The position numbers were made by a program, and so were the translations under genes. A DNA stretch of 64,000 nt. Source: Dyella mobilis (GTDB taxonomy: Bacteria; Pseudomonadota; Gammaproteobacteria; Xanthomonadales; Rhodanobacteraceae). This document shows, piece by piece, positions 43,710 to 52,773 of the stretch. The stretch covers positions 310,001 through 374,000 of the forward strand of contig NZ_JADIKF010000039.1 of assembly GCF_016904945.1 (NCBI RefSeq), given 5' to 3'. How positions within the stretch are numbered: the stretch's first letter is position 1; each line of letters opens with the position of its first letter. The notes under the pieces are model-generated. The model saw nothing but the letters and a program-made list of their open reading frames with translations. It had not been told where the DNA came from and did not search any database.

Positions 43710-44945
43710 GTGGACATCCGGCCCATTCTGATTACGCTGCGGCGGCACAAATTCACCTGCTGTCTGCTGGTCCTGCAAATCGCATTCACCTGCGCCATCG
43801 TGTGCAACACGATCTTCCTGATCGGCCAGCGGCTGGATCGCATGCACGTGGTCAGCGGCATTGCCGAACAGGAACTGGTGTATGTCGAACTGGCCGATAT
43901 CGGCACTCGCACCGACGGGGATGCGCGCATCGCGGCCGACCTCGCAGGGCTGCAGTCCATTCCCGGCGTAAAGGCTGCCGCGCTGCTCAACCAGCTGCCT
44001 TTCAACCTGGGCTCGGATAACTTTGATGTGCGCACGGACCCCGCGCAGCGCATTGCGCCTCTCAATGCGGCTCAATACATGGGGGAAAACCTCGTGAAGA
44101 CGTTGGGCGTGCGATTAGAGGAAGGGCGCGACCTGCGTCCGGAGGAATATATCGACCTGTCCGCCGTCAACACGCTGCTGTCGCAAAAGCAGTATGACAA
44201 GCTGCCCGCCGTCGTGCTGATCACCCGGGCCATGGCTGATCGGCTGTGGCCGGGCCAGGAAGCGTTGGGCAAGCAGATTTACGTAGGGCAAGGCTTGCCT
44301 TTCACGGTGGTTGGCGTGATGGCGAACCTGATCCGGCCGGGTATGGATCGGATGGGCCCCGGGGTCCAATACAGTACCGTCTGGCCGATACGCATGCCTA
44401 TGCTGTCGGGTACCGCCTACGCTATTCGCTGCGCAGCGCAAGACTGCGACCAGGTCTTGAAGACGGCGCTGGTCAAGCTCAAGAAGCTCGATCCCAATCG
44501 CATCGTGTTGGAGAAAGACACGATGGAGCAACACCGCAGCGATTTCTTCCAGAACGACCGTGCCATGACCGGCATCCTGGTTGCGGTGTGCATCGCGTTG
44601 TTGGTGGTGACTTCACTGGGAATCGTGGGCCTGGCGAGTTTCTGGGTGTCGCAGCGCAACCGCAGCATCGGCGTGCGGCGCGCATTGGGGGCGACGCGCG
44701 GCAACATCCTGCGTTATTTCCAGACCGAGAATTTCCTGCTCACCACCATGGGCATTGCGCTCGGCATGGTTCTGGCCTACGGCATCAACCTGTTTCTGAT
44801 CGTGCATTACGAATTGCCGCGCATGCCGGTTACGTACTTTCCGGTTGGTGCGTTGATTCTGTGGGCGATCGGGCAGGCGGCGGTGCTCGGGCCGGCCCTG
44901 CGCGCGGCGGCGGTGCCGCCGGTCGTGGCAACGCGTACGGTATGA
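43710..44945 (+). CDS. ABC permease, B-type, pair 4
   Basis: A 411-residue permease starting at GTG one base after the A4 stop codon (VDIRPILITLRRHKFT). It has IAFTCAIVCNTIFLIGQRLD in the N-terminal helix, a periplasmic domain with LGVRLEEGRDLRPEEYIDLS and MADRLWPGQEALGKQ, and a coupling segment SFWVSQRNRSIGVRRALGAT. It differs from pairs 3, 5 and 7 in lacking MHLPNA-DE and resembles pair 6 in several places (LLVLQ, SGI or SGL at the loop). It is the B half of a predicted heterodimer. Confidence 0.9.
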   Translation: MDIRPILITLRRHKFTCCLLVLQIAFTCAIVCNTIFLIGQRLDRMHVVSGIAEQELVYVELADIGTRTDGDARIAADLAGLQSIPGVKAAALLNQLPFNLGSDNFDVRTDPAQRIAPLNAAQYMGENLVKTLGVRLEEGRDLRPEEYIDLSAVNTLLSQKQYDKLPAVVLITRAMADRLWPGQEALGKQIYVGQGLPFTVVGVMANLIRPGMDRMGPGVQYSTVWPIRMPMLSGTAYAIRCAAQDCDQVLKTALVKLKKLDPNRIVLEKDTMEQHRSDFFQNDRAMTGILVAVCIALLVVTSLGIVGLASFWVSQRNRSIGVRRALGATRGNILRYFQTENFLLTTMGIALGMVLAYGINLFLIVHYELPRMPVTYFPVGALILWAIGQAAVLGPALRAAAVPPVVATRTV

Positions 44946-44963
44946 CGGCGGGCATGGTGAGAA

Positions 44964-46274
44964 ATGTTTGACATGTTCGGCTACTACCTGGATATGGCCT
45001 TGCGCAGCTTGAAGCGCAACCGGGTGCTTACCGGGTTGATGGTGCTGGCGCTGGCGCTGGGAATCGGCGCCTCGATGACGACCTTGACGGTGTTTGCTTC
45101 CCTGTCGGCGGATCCGCTTCCCGAAAAAAGCAGCCAGCTGTTTTATGTGCAAGTCGATCCCTATCCGAAGAACGAGCCGTTTTCCCGCAGCGGCAAGCTG
45201 CCGTGGCTGATGAGCTACATCGATGCGATGAATCTGCTGCATGCGGGCAGGGCCGAGCGGCAGGCGGCGATGGCGCTGAGCAAGGTGAAGCTGACGCCTG
45301 AAAATGCGCAGCAGCGGCCGTTCTTCAGCGACGGCGTCATGACCACCGCGGACTTCTTCGGCATGTTCGACGTGCCTTTTCAATATGGCAGCGGCTGGAG
45401 CGCTGGCGATGACGAGGCCCGTGCGAAAGTGGTGGTGATCGCCGGCTTGCTCAATGACCGGCTGTTTGGCGGCGCCAACAGCGTAGGGCGCATCCTGCGC
45501 ATCGGCGATCAGGCGTTCCGCATCATCGGTGTGCTGCGCCCGTGGGCGCCGCAGCCGCATTTCTATTCGCTGTATCTGGGCGGCCGCGACTATGGTGCAG
45601 GCGATGCGGTCTTCCTGCCGCTGCAATCGGCGCGTGCGATAGGCCAGATGCCGATCAATCTCTTCTCCTATGCGGCTGGCGACAAGCAGAAGCTGGAAAC
45701 CGCGCCAAGCACCTGGCTGGGCTTTTGGGTGCAACTGCCGAATACCGAGGCCGCTTCGGCTTACCGCTCTTTTCTGGGCGACTACGTGCGGCAGCAGGTC
45801 GCGTTGGGGCGCTTTCAGCGCTCCGATGCAGGACTTTCGAGCCTGATGCAATGGCTGCGCGACCAGAAAGTGGTGCCGGATAACGTACGCGTGCAGATGG
45901 GCATGGCTTTCAGCTTTTTGTTGATCTGCATCGTCAATACCGTGGGTCTTTTGCTCGCCAAGTGCCTGCGACGCTCCGCCGAGATAAGCGTGCGTCGCGC
46001 CCTGGGTGCGTCGCGTGCGGCCATTTTCATGCAATTCATGGTGGAGGCGAGCCTGGTCGGCATGGCCGGCGGCCTGCTCGGCCTGGTGTTCGCCGAGCTG
46101 GGGTTGTGGTGCATTCGCCGGCAACCCGCCGAATACGCCAGCTTGGCGCAATTGGATGTACGCATGTTCGTCAGCACGTTTGCGGTTGCACTGGTGGCGA
46201 GCTTGATCGCCGGCATCCTTCCCGCTTGGCGGGCCTGCGCAATGGCGCCGGCACCCCAGTTGAAATCGGCCTGA
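44964..46274 (+). CDS. ABC permease, A-type, pair 5
   Basis: A 436-residue permease starting MFDMFGYYLDMALRSLKRN. The second Met (44973) gives the MFGYY start of its paralogues and is an alternative. It belongs to the subtype of pairs 3 and 7 (DVPFQYGSGWSAGDDE, PWAPQPHFYSLY, LLAKCLRRSAEISVRRALGA, APAPQLKSA). Unlike pairs 1-4 and 7 it lacks both cysteines of the periplasmic pair: the segments read NLFSYAAG and TAPSTWLGFW. Otherwise the domain layout is intact, so it should be functional. Confidence 0.9.
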   Translation: MFDMFGYYLDMALRSLKRNRVLTGLMVLALALGIGASMTTLTVFASLSADPLPEKSSQLFYVQVDPYPKNEPFSRSGKLPWLMSYIDAMNLLHAGRAERQAAMALSKVKLTPENAQQRPFFSDGVMTTADFFGMFDVPFQYGSGWSAGDDEARAKVVVIAGLLNDRLFGGANSVGRILRIGDQAFRIIGVLRPWAPQPHFYSLYLGGRDYGAGDAVFLPLQSARAIGQMPINLFSYAAGDKQKLETAPSTWLGFWVQLPNTEAASAYRSFLGDYVRQQVALGRFQRSDAGLSSLMQWLRDQKVVPDNVRVQMGMAFSFLLICIVNTVGLLLAKCLRRSAEISVRRALGASRAAIFMQFMVEASLVGMAGGLLGLVFAELGLWCIRRQPAEYASLAQLDVRMFVSTFAVALVASLIAGILPAWRACAMAPAPQLKSA

Positions 46275-46283
46275 GGTGCACTC

Positions 46284-47492
46284 GTGGAAATTCGTCCGAT
46301 TCTCTCCAGCCTGCACAAGCATCGCGTCCCGGCATTGTTGATTGTGCTGGAGATTGCGCTGGCCTGCGCCGTGCTGTGCAACGCGGTATTCATGATCGGC
46401 CAGTGCATCGCCGGCGTGCGAGCGCCGAGCGCCATCGATGAGCAGGGTCTTTCGGTGATCAGCTTAGGCGGCATCGATGAAGCGCACGTCGAGAGCGGGA
46501 TGGCGCGCAACCTCGCGGCATTGCGTGCGATCGCTGGCGTGCAGGCTGCGGCTGCAATCAGCGATGTGCCGTTGGGACCGGACATCTGGTACGACGGCCT
46601 GACCGCCAGGCCGGATGAGGAGAGTCAGATCAATTCCTCCGAATACTTCCTGGGCAGCGGCGGGGAGCAGGCGCTGGGATTGAAACTGCTAAAAGGACGC
46701 TTCTTCAGTGCCGAGGAGTTTGCAGACAGCACGCTGCTGCCCAGCCACGTATCCAGCAGCCACGTCGTGCTGATCAACGAAAGCGACGCCAGGCGCATGT
46801 GGCCGGGCGAGAGCGCGCTAGGCAAGCAGATCTACGGCGACAACGCAGCGTGGACAGTGGTAGGTGTGGTTGCCGACGTACTCGGGCAGGACCCTAACGG
46901 CAACGGTCCGGCCGGCATGTATTCCAGCATTTTCTTTCCGCAGCGGCCCAGCGCCAGCTTGAACCACTACGTCGTGCGCAGTGCGCCCCAGGATCGAGAT
47001 CGCGTGTTGCGGGATGCCTTGCAGGTGCTGGGCAAACTCGAGCCGGGGGCGGTGCTGGAAGGGAAAATCTATGCCGATATGCGCGCGGACTACTTTGCCG
47101 ATACCCGCGACATGGCTTGGATGCTGATGATGGTTTGCGTGGTGATGCTTGCCGTGACGGCGCTTGGCATCGTCGGCCTCACCAGTTTCTGGGTGGGGCA
47201 GCGTCGGCGCCAGATCGGTATTCGCCGCGCGGTCGGCGCGTCCTGCGCGAATATTCTGCATTACTTTCAGACCGAGAATTTTCTGCTCAGCACGGCGGGC
47301 GTGGTGCTTGGCGTGGTGTTCGGGTTCGCGGTCAACGTCTACCTGATGGAAAACTACGAGGTGAGCCGTATGCCCTGGTACTACCTCGGGTGCGGTGCGC
47401 TCGCGTTGTGGCTGCTGGGGCAGGGCGCGGTGCTCGGTCCCGCCTTGCGCGCAGCACAGGTGCCTCCGGTGGTGGCAACCCGCTCGGTATGA
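46284..47492 (+). CDS. ABC permease, B-type, pair 5
   Basis: A 402-residue permease, the shortest of the array, starting at GTG (VEIRPILSSLHKHRVP) 10 bp after A5. The subtype is that of pairs 3 and 7: ALLIVLEIALACAVLCNAVF, LKGRFFSAEEFADS and SFWVGQRRRQIGIRRAVGAS, ending RAAQVPPVVATRSV. It contains an unusual short interhelix start (QCIAGVRAPSAIDEQG), where other members have RVSDMHLPNA. It is the B half of a predicted heterodimer. Confidence 0.9.
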   Translation: MEIRPILSSLHKHRVPALLIVLEIALACAVLCNAVFMIGQCIAGVRAPSAIDEQGLSVISLGGIDEAHVESGMARNLAALRAIAGVQAAAAISDVPLGPDIWYDGLTARPDEESQINSSEYFLGSGGEQALGLKLLKGRFFSAEEFADSTLLPSHVSSSHVVLINESDARRMWPGESALGKQIYGDNAAWTVVGVVADVLGQDPNGNGPAGMYSSIFFPQRPSASLNHYVVRSAPQDRDRVLRDALQVLGKLEPGAVLEGKIYADMRADYFADTRDMAWMLMMVCVVMLAVTALGIVGLTSFWVGQRRRQIGIRRAVGASCANILHYFQTENFLLSTAGVVLGVVFGFAVNVYLMENYEVSRMPWYYLGCGALALWLLGQGAVLGPALRAAQVPPVVATRSV

Positions 47493-47539
47493 AGGGGTAA
47501 ACCTCGTTTCGCGCACAGTAGTCTTGGGAGCTCAATGGA

Positions 47540-48844
47540 ATGTTCGGCTACTACCTGGATCTGGCATGGCGAAGTTTGCGGCGTACACCCGTGATGACGG
47601 CACTGATGGTGCTGGCCATCGGCCTTGGTATCGGTGCCAGCATGACCATGCTGACGGTGCTGCACGTGATGTCCGACGATCCCTTGCCGGACCGCAGCGC
47701 ACATTTGTTCGTGCCGCACCTGGATCCTCGACCGGCCAACTTCACGCAGAACCTCTACGCGCCGGATGCCAGCGCCAATTTCACCTATCCCGATGCGATG
47801 GCCCTGGTGTCCTCGCGACAAGCCGTACGGCAGGCGGCGATGGCCGGCGGCACCTTGCTGGCCAGACGCTCCGGGACCGGCCATACCCCGTTCTATGCCG
47901 ATGGCCGTTTCACCACGCCTGATTTCTTTGCGATGTTCGATCTTTCGTTCCTGAGCGGCAGTGCCTGGTCGCAGGCTGACGAGGATGCCCGCGCACGGGT
48001 GGTGGTGTTGAGTGAGTCGCTCAGCCGCGAAGTGTTCGGCACCGCGGACAGCGTCGGGCGCATCGCGCATTTGAACGATGCGGACCTGCGCGTGGTTGGC
48101 GTGACGCGCGATTGGCAACCCAATCCCATGTTCTATGCCGACGCGGATGCCAAGGAGTTCAGTGACGCGGATCGCTTCTTTTTGCCACTTTCCACCAGCC
48201 TCGATTTGAAGTTCAACACCAACGGCAACCAGTCGAGCTGGGCTGGAAGCATCGAACACAACAGCCCGACGTTGACTTGGCTGCAGGTCTGGGTGCAGTT
48301 GGATACGGCTTCCGAAGTGACCGCTTACCGCCGCTATCTTGCGGACTATGCAGGGCAGCAAAAGAAGCTGGGCCGTTACGAGCGGTCAGCGGATTCGGCG
48401 CACCTCTACAGCTTGATGGAATGGCTGGCCATTGAGCGCAAAGTACCCTCGGACATCCATTTGCAAGTGTGGCTCGCCTTGGCTTTTCTTGCCGTGTGCA
48501 TCACAAATATCGTGGCGTTGCTGCTCGCCAAGTTCCTTCGTCGGGGCGGTGAGATCAGCGTTCGCCGGGCCATGGGGGCAAGGCGCAGGGATATTTTCAT
48601 CCAGCTGGCGACCGAATCGGCGGTGATCGGGTTCGCTGGCGGCGTGCTTGGCTTGATTTTGGCGCAGCTTGGTTTGTGGAGCGTGCGACATCGCCCGGAC
48701 GACTATGCGCACCTGGCCAGCATGGACGGCCCGATGCTGGCATTTACGTTTGCATTGGCCTTGGGTGCCAGCCTTCTTGCGGGGCTGCTGCCCGCATGGC
48801 GCGCCTGCCGCATCACGCCTGCGTTGCAGTTGAAGACGCAATAG
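47540..48844 (+). CDS. ABC permease, A-type, pair 6
   Basis: A 434-residue permease starting MFGYYLDLAWRSLRRTP. It resembles pair 4 in LTVLHVMSDDPLPDRS and in the C-terminal RACRITPALQLKTQ. As in pair 5, both periplasmic cysteines are missing (NQSSWAGS and SPTLTWLQVW). The coupling segment is GGEISVRRAMGARRRDIFIQ. It is preceded by a 47-bp gap and followed 15 bp later by its B partner. Confidence 0.9.
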   Translation: MFGYYLDLAWRSLRRTPVMTALMVLAIGLGIGASMTMLTVLHVMSDDPLPDRSAHLFVPHLDPRPANFTQNLYAPDASANFTYPDAMALVSSRQAVRQAAMAGGTLLARRSGTGHTPFYADGRFTTPDFFAMFDLSFLSGSAWSQADEDARARVVVLSESLSREVFGTADSVGRIAHLNDADLRVVGVTRDWQPNPMFYADADAKEFSDADRFFLPLSTSLDLKFNTNGNQSSWAGSIEHNSPTLTWLQVWVQLDTASEVTAYRRYLADYAGQQKKLGRYERSADSAHLYSLMEWLAIERKVPSDIHLQVWLALAFLAVCITNIVALLLAKFLRRGGEISVRRAMGARRRDIFIQLATESAVIGFAGGVLGLILAQLGLWSVRHRPDDYAHLASMDGPMLAFTFALALGASLLAGLLPAWRACRITPALQLKTQ

Positions 48845-48859
48845 ATCAAGGAGCGATAC

Positions 48860-50092
48860 GTGTCCATGCATCCCATGCTGTCCAGCCTTCGCCACCACAA
48901 GCTCACGGTTTTTTTGCTGATATTACAGGTCGCCTTGACTTGTGCCGTCGTCTGCAACGTCGTGTTTCTGGTGGTGGACCGCATTCAGCAGATTGCGTTG
49001 CCCAGCGGACTGGACGAGCCGATGCTGTCGATCATTGAAAGCCAGTCCATCGACAAAAAGCAGAATCAGCTTGCCCGGCACGATGCCGACCTGGCGGCAT
49101 TGCGCGCCATTCCCGGGGTGAAGATGGCGGTAGCCGCCGACAGCCTTCCGTTCGGCGACCAGGAGTCTTCCTACGGCACCTGTGCCACGCTCGAGCAACT
49201 GGAACAGGCCGCGAAGTTGCGATCCATGCAAACCAACGGATGCGTGCAACCTGCCGCTTATGCAGGTACGCCGGGTGAGTTGAATACGCTGGGCATTCAT
49301 CTGGTCGCCGGACGCGACTTTCGCGATGACGAATACGTTGATGATGACAAGGTTCCCGCCGCCATCCTCAGCGCCGAGCTGGCGCAGAAGCTGTTTCCCG
49401 CCGGCAATGCCCTAGGCAACACCATCTATACCGGTGAGCGCAAACCAATTCGGGTCGTAGGTATCGTGCAGACACTGGTGCGACCGAGGCTTTATGCGTT
49501 CGGTACCAACCAGCTCACGATGCTGTTTCCTTCGAAGTCGGCGGATAGTTACATTTTTTACGTGTTGCGCAGTGCGCCTGCGGATCGTCAGCGGGTGCTC
49601 AAGGCCGCTGCAGCCAAGCTGATGCAACTGGACCCTGACCGCATTCTGCCGCCGGAGCAGATGCAGACTTTCGAAGACCTGCGGCGCGCTTATTTCCAGC
49701 GCGACCGGACTATGGTCGGATTGCTGGTGGCATCTTGCGCGGGTTTGCTCTTCGTGACGGCCCTGGGTATCAGCGGCCTGGCCAATTTCTGGGTGCAACA
49801 GCGGCGCAGGCAGATCGGCGTGAGGCGCGCCATAGGCGCGACCCGCAGCGAAATTTTGCGTCATTTCCTGTTGGAGAACTTTGTCATCGTGAGTGCGGGG
49901 ATCCTGGTAGGCGTCGTCCTGGCGGTGGTATTGAACCTGTTGCTGATGAAGCAATACGAAGTTCCCCGCCTGCCATGGTTTTATCTTCCGGCCGGTGCCT
50001 TGGTGCTGTGGAGTCTGGGACAGTTGGCGGTACTGGCGCCGGCCATGCGCGCCTCGGCCGTGCCGCCGGTGGTGGCGACCCGGTCAGCCTGA
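48860..50092 (+). CDS. ABC permease, B-type, pair 6
   Basis: A 410-residue permease starting at GTG, with AAGGAG 6 bases upstream (VSMHPMLSSLRHHKLT). Its periplasmic domain is the most divergent B-type: it carries two extra cysteines (YGTCATLEQ and TNGCVQPAA), VAGRDFRDDEYVDDD and LAQKLFPAGNALGN. The coupling segment is NFWVQQRRRQIGVRRAIGAT, where other B proteins have TSFWV or ASFWV. Topology is unchanged. Confidence 0.9.
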   Translation: MSMHPMLSSLRHHKLTVFLLILQVALTCAVVCNVVFLVVDRIQQIALPSGLDEPMLSIIESQSIDKKQNQLARHDADLAALRAIPGVKMAVAADSLPFGDQESSYGTCATLEQLEQAAKLRSMQTNGCVQPAAYAGTPGELNTLGIHLVAGRDFRDDEYVDDDKVPAAILSAELAQKLFPAGNALGNTIYTGERKPIRVVGIVQTLVRPRLYAFGTNQLTMLFPSKSADSYIFYVLRSAPADRQRVLKAAAAKLMQLDPDRILPPEQMQTFEDLRRAYFQRDRTMVGLLVASCAGLLFVTALGISGLANFWVQQRRRQIGVRRAIGATRSEILRHFLLENFVIVSAGILVGVVLAVVLNLLLMKQYEVPRLPWFYLPAGALVLWSLGQLAVLAPAMRASAVPPVVATRSA

Positions 50093-50134
50093 GAGCGGAT
50101 TTTCCATGAAACCGTATGGCCGCAGAGGAAATGC

Positions 50135-51424
50135 ATGTTCAGCTATTACTTGAATCTGGCCTTGCGAAGCCTTCGGCGCAACATCGTGCTGACGTCATTG
50201 ATGGTGTCGTCGCTGGCGTTGGGAGTCGGCTCGTGCATTTGCATGCTTACCGTCTTGCGCCTGCTTGCCGGAGATCCTCTGCCCGGGCTGAGTGCACACA
50301 TTTTCTTTCCCGAGATAGATCCGCAACCGGCGACCGGTTATGTGCCTGGCCAGGCCAAGCCCATGGACGCGTTTACATACGTGGATGCGATGAATCTGCT
50401 GCGGACGCGAAAGGCGCATCGCCAGAGCGCCGTCTCCGGATTCAAGGCGAAGATCGTGCCGCAGAGCGGAAACCTGGATCCGTTTTTTACAAATGGCGTC
50501 ATGGCTACCGCGGACTTCTTTCCCATGTTTGGCGTGCCTTTTCGCTATGGAAGCGGCTGGTCCCGGAGTGACGACGACGGTGCCGTACCGGTGGTCGTGA
50601 TTGCCGATTACGTCAACGACAAATTATTTGGCGGCGTCGACAGTGTCGGACGAATGGTTCGCATCGGAGAGAGGGATTTCCGCGTCGTCGGCGTGCTCAG
50701 GCATTGGGCGCCACAGCCGCGTTTCTATTCCGGCGGGGGCTACGGGCAGGGCGACGGAGTGTTTTTGCCGTTGCAGTCGGCGTTGGCCGCCGGCATGAGC
50801 ACGCAGTATTTCGATTGCTACGTACAAGGCGATCAGCGCGACTTGCGCACGGCGCCTTGTGTCTGGCTGGGTGTCTGGTTGCAACTGGATAGTGAAGCGG
50901 ATGCGCAGACTTACCAGGCGTTTTTGACCCACTATGTCGGCCAGCAGATTCGGCAAGGGCGCTTTGTGCGGTCCGATGTGGCGTTGCTGGGCCTCACCAC
51001 GTGGCTGCGCGATGAGCAGATGGTGCCTGAGGATGTGCGACAGCTGACGCGACTGGCATTCGGGTTTCTGCTGATTTGCGTGGTCAACACGGTGGGCCTG
51101 CTGTTGGCCAAATGCTTGCGCCGTGCGCGGGAAATCGGCGTGCGGCGCGCACTGGGCGCATCGCGCGCAACGATCTTCGCGCAGTTCATGGTGGAGGCCG
51201 GGATCATCGGCCTGGCGGGAGGCGTCCTGGGCCTGGCGTTCGCCCAGTTGGGCCTTTGGGCCATCCGCCACGAACCGGCCGAATACGCCCCGCTCGCACA
51301 TCTGGATGTGCGCATGTTCGCCATGACGTTTGCGATCGCGCTGGTGTCGAGCCTCGTCGCCGGGATGCTGCCAGCCTGGCGCGCCTGCCGGATATCGCCC
51401 GCCATCCAGGTCAAGGAGGGGTGA
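50135..51424 (+). CDS. ABC permease, A-type, pair 7
   Basis: A 429-residue permease starting MFSYYLNLALRSLRRNI, with AGAGGAA upstream. It belongs to the subtype of pairs 3 and 5 (HWAPQPRFYSGG, LLICVVNTVGLLLAKCLRR, FAQFMVEAGIIGLAGG). The periplasmic cysteine pair is present (YFDCYVQG and TAPCVWLGVW). Its C-terminus ends RISPAIQVKEG, unlike the QLK ending of the others. The B partner starts one base after the stop codon. Confidence 0.9.
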   Translation: MFSYYLNLALRSLRRNIVLTSLMVSSLALGVGSCICMLTVLRLLAGDPLPGLSAHIFFPEIDPQPATGYVPGQAKPMDAFTYVDAMNLLRTRKAHRQSAVSGFKAKIVPQSGNLDPFFTNGVMATADFFPMFGVPFRYGSGWSRSDDDGAVPVVVIADYVNDKLFGGVDSVGRMVRIGERDFRVVGVLRHWAPQPRFYSGGGYGQGDGVFLPLQSALAAGMSTQYFDCYVQGDQRDLRTAPCVWLGVWLQLDSEADAQTYQAFLTHYVGQQIRQGRFVRSDVALLGLTTWLRDEQMVPEDVRQLTRLAFGFLLICVVNTVGLLLAKCLRRAREIGVRRALGASRATIFAQFMVEAGIIGLAGGVLGLAFAQLGLWAIRHEPAEYAPLAHLDVRMFAMTFAIALVSSLVAGMLPAWRACRISPAIQVKEG

Positions 51425-51425
51425 A

Positions 51426-52685
51426 GTGACACCTGAATTTCGACACGTGCTCAGCAGCCTGCGCGCGCACCGTGTGCCGGCGTTGCTGGTGATTTTTGAA
51501 ATAGCGCTGGCTTGCGCCGTGCTTTGCAATGCGGTGTTCATGATCGGCCAGCGAATGTCGGACATGCACCTGCCCAATGCCATCGACGAGCAGGGCATCG
51601 TCGTCGTTTCGATGCGTGGCGGGGATGCGGCAGGCGCGGCAGGCAGCGTGCCGCGGGATCTGGAGGCCCTGCGCAGCATCGCCGGCGTGCAGGCGGCCGG
51701 CAGCGTGACCTCTGTGCCGCTCGACAACAACGGCCAGAACGACGCTTTCGGCACGTCGCCGGATGCGCGCATGGAAGATGCCGCTTCGGTGACGCTCGAA
51801 TACTCTTTTCTTGGCGAAGGCGCCGACAAGGCCCTGGGCCTGCACCTGCTGCAAGGACGCTTCTTTACGGCCGAGGAATACGCCAACAGCAGCTTGCGGC
51901 CGGAATTGATGCCCCGCAGCCACGTGGCGATCATCACGCAGAGCCTTGCCCAGCGGATCTGGCCGGGGCAGTCGGCGATCGGCAAGGTGATGTATTCCAA
52001 GCCGTTGTGGTACACGGTGGTGGGTGTGATTGCCGATGTATTGTGCTCGAACGATGCCGTGCGCAGCGGAGGCGATCGCGGCTTCTATTACGGCGCTTTC
52101 TTTCCCATCGACCCGGCTGGATCGGTAGGCGCTTTCAGCCCGGCCAATCCGCAGACCAACTACGTGTTGCGCAGCCTCCCGGCCGAGCGCGACCGCGTGC
52201 TTGGCGAAGCGGTACGCCGGTTGAAGCAGCTCAATCCTGCGGCGGTGATCCAGGCCAAGCGCTTTACGGACGTGCGCGACCAGTATTTTGCCGACAATGC
52301 CAGCGTGGCGATCACCCTGGCGGTGATCTGCGTGATCATGCTGCTCGTGACCGCGTTCGGCATTGTCGGGCTGACCAGCTTCTGGGTGCGCCAGCGGCGG
52401 CGGCAGATCGGCATTCGCCGGGCCATCGGGGCTTCGCGTCGCCAGGTGGTGTATTACTTCCAGACGGAAAATTTCCTGCTCAGCACGATCGGCGTGATGC
52501 TGGGCATGGCTTTGGCGTTCGGTATCAACCTTTACCTGATGCAGCACTACCAGATGCAGCACATGCCCTGGTATTACTTGCCGGCCGGCGCGCTGACGCT
52601 GTGGCTTTTGGGGCAGCTTGCGGTGCTTGGGCCGGCCCTGCGTGCAGCGCAGGTGCCGCCGATGGTGGCGACGAGGGCGGCCTAA
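51426..52685 (+). CDS. ABC permease, B-type, pair 7
   Basis: A 419-residue permease starting at GTG 51426 (VTPEFRHVLSSLRAHRVP), placed by analogy to the other B genes; an earlier in-frame start would lie inside A7. The subtype is that of pairs 3 and 5: IALACAVLCNAVFMIGQRM, SDMHLPNAIDEQG, LLQGRFFTAEEYANSS and SFWVRQRRRQIGIRRAIGAS. It ends WYYLPAGALTLWLLGQLAVL, almost as B3. It is the last permease; the regulator gene starts 88 bp later. Confidence 0.9.
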   Translation: MTPEFRHVLSSLRAHRVPALLVIFEIALACAVLCNAVFMIGQRMSDMHLPNAIDEQGIVVVSMRGGDAAGAAGSVPRDLEALRSIAGVQAAGSVTSVPLDNNGQNDAFGTSPDARMEDAASVTLEYSFLGEGADKALGLHLLQGRFFTAEEYANSSLRPELMPRSHVAIITQSLAQRIWPGQSAIGKVMYSKPLWYTVVGVIADVLCSNDAVRSGGDRGFYYGAFFPIDPAGSVGAFSPANPQTNYVLRSLPAERDRVLGEAVRRLKQLNPAAVIQAKRFTDVRDQYFADNASVAITLAVICVIMLLVTAFGIVGLTSFWVRQRRRQIGIRRAIGASRRQVVYYFQTENFLLSTIGVMLGMALAFGINLYLMQHYQMQHMPWYYLPAGALTLWLLGQLAVLGPALRAAQVPPMVATRAA

Positions 52686-52773
52686 TGTGGATAAGTTTTC
52701 ATATACGTAGGCCGATTGGCATGGCAACCTTTTGGGCGGGAGCGGCATCCATGCCTGCATGTGTAGAAAACGA

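Noticed and set aside
44613..46322. 569-codon minus-strand frame opposite the pair 4/5 permeases
   Set aside because: Similar long minus-strand frames occur opposite other permease genes in the array, for example at 41144-42526 and 42638-44065, as expected from shared GC-rich codon use; none has a recognised domain.
34543..52685. Array as seven fused MacB proteins or as lipoprotein-sorting LolCE
   Set aside because: The permeases carry no ATPase domain, and LolC/LolE occur as one pair with LolD and no adaptor; here a HlyD/MacA-type adaptor is present and the pairs are multiplied.
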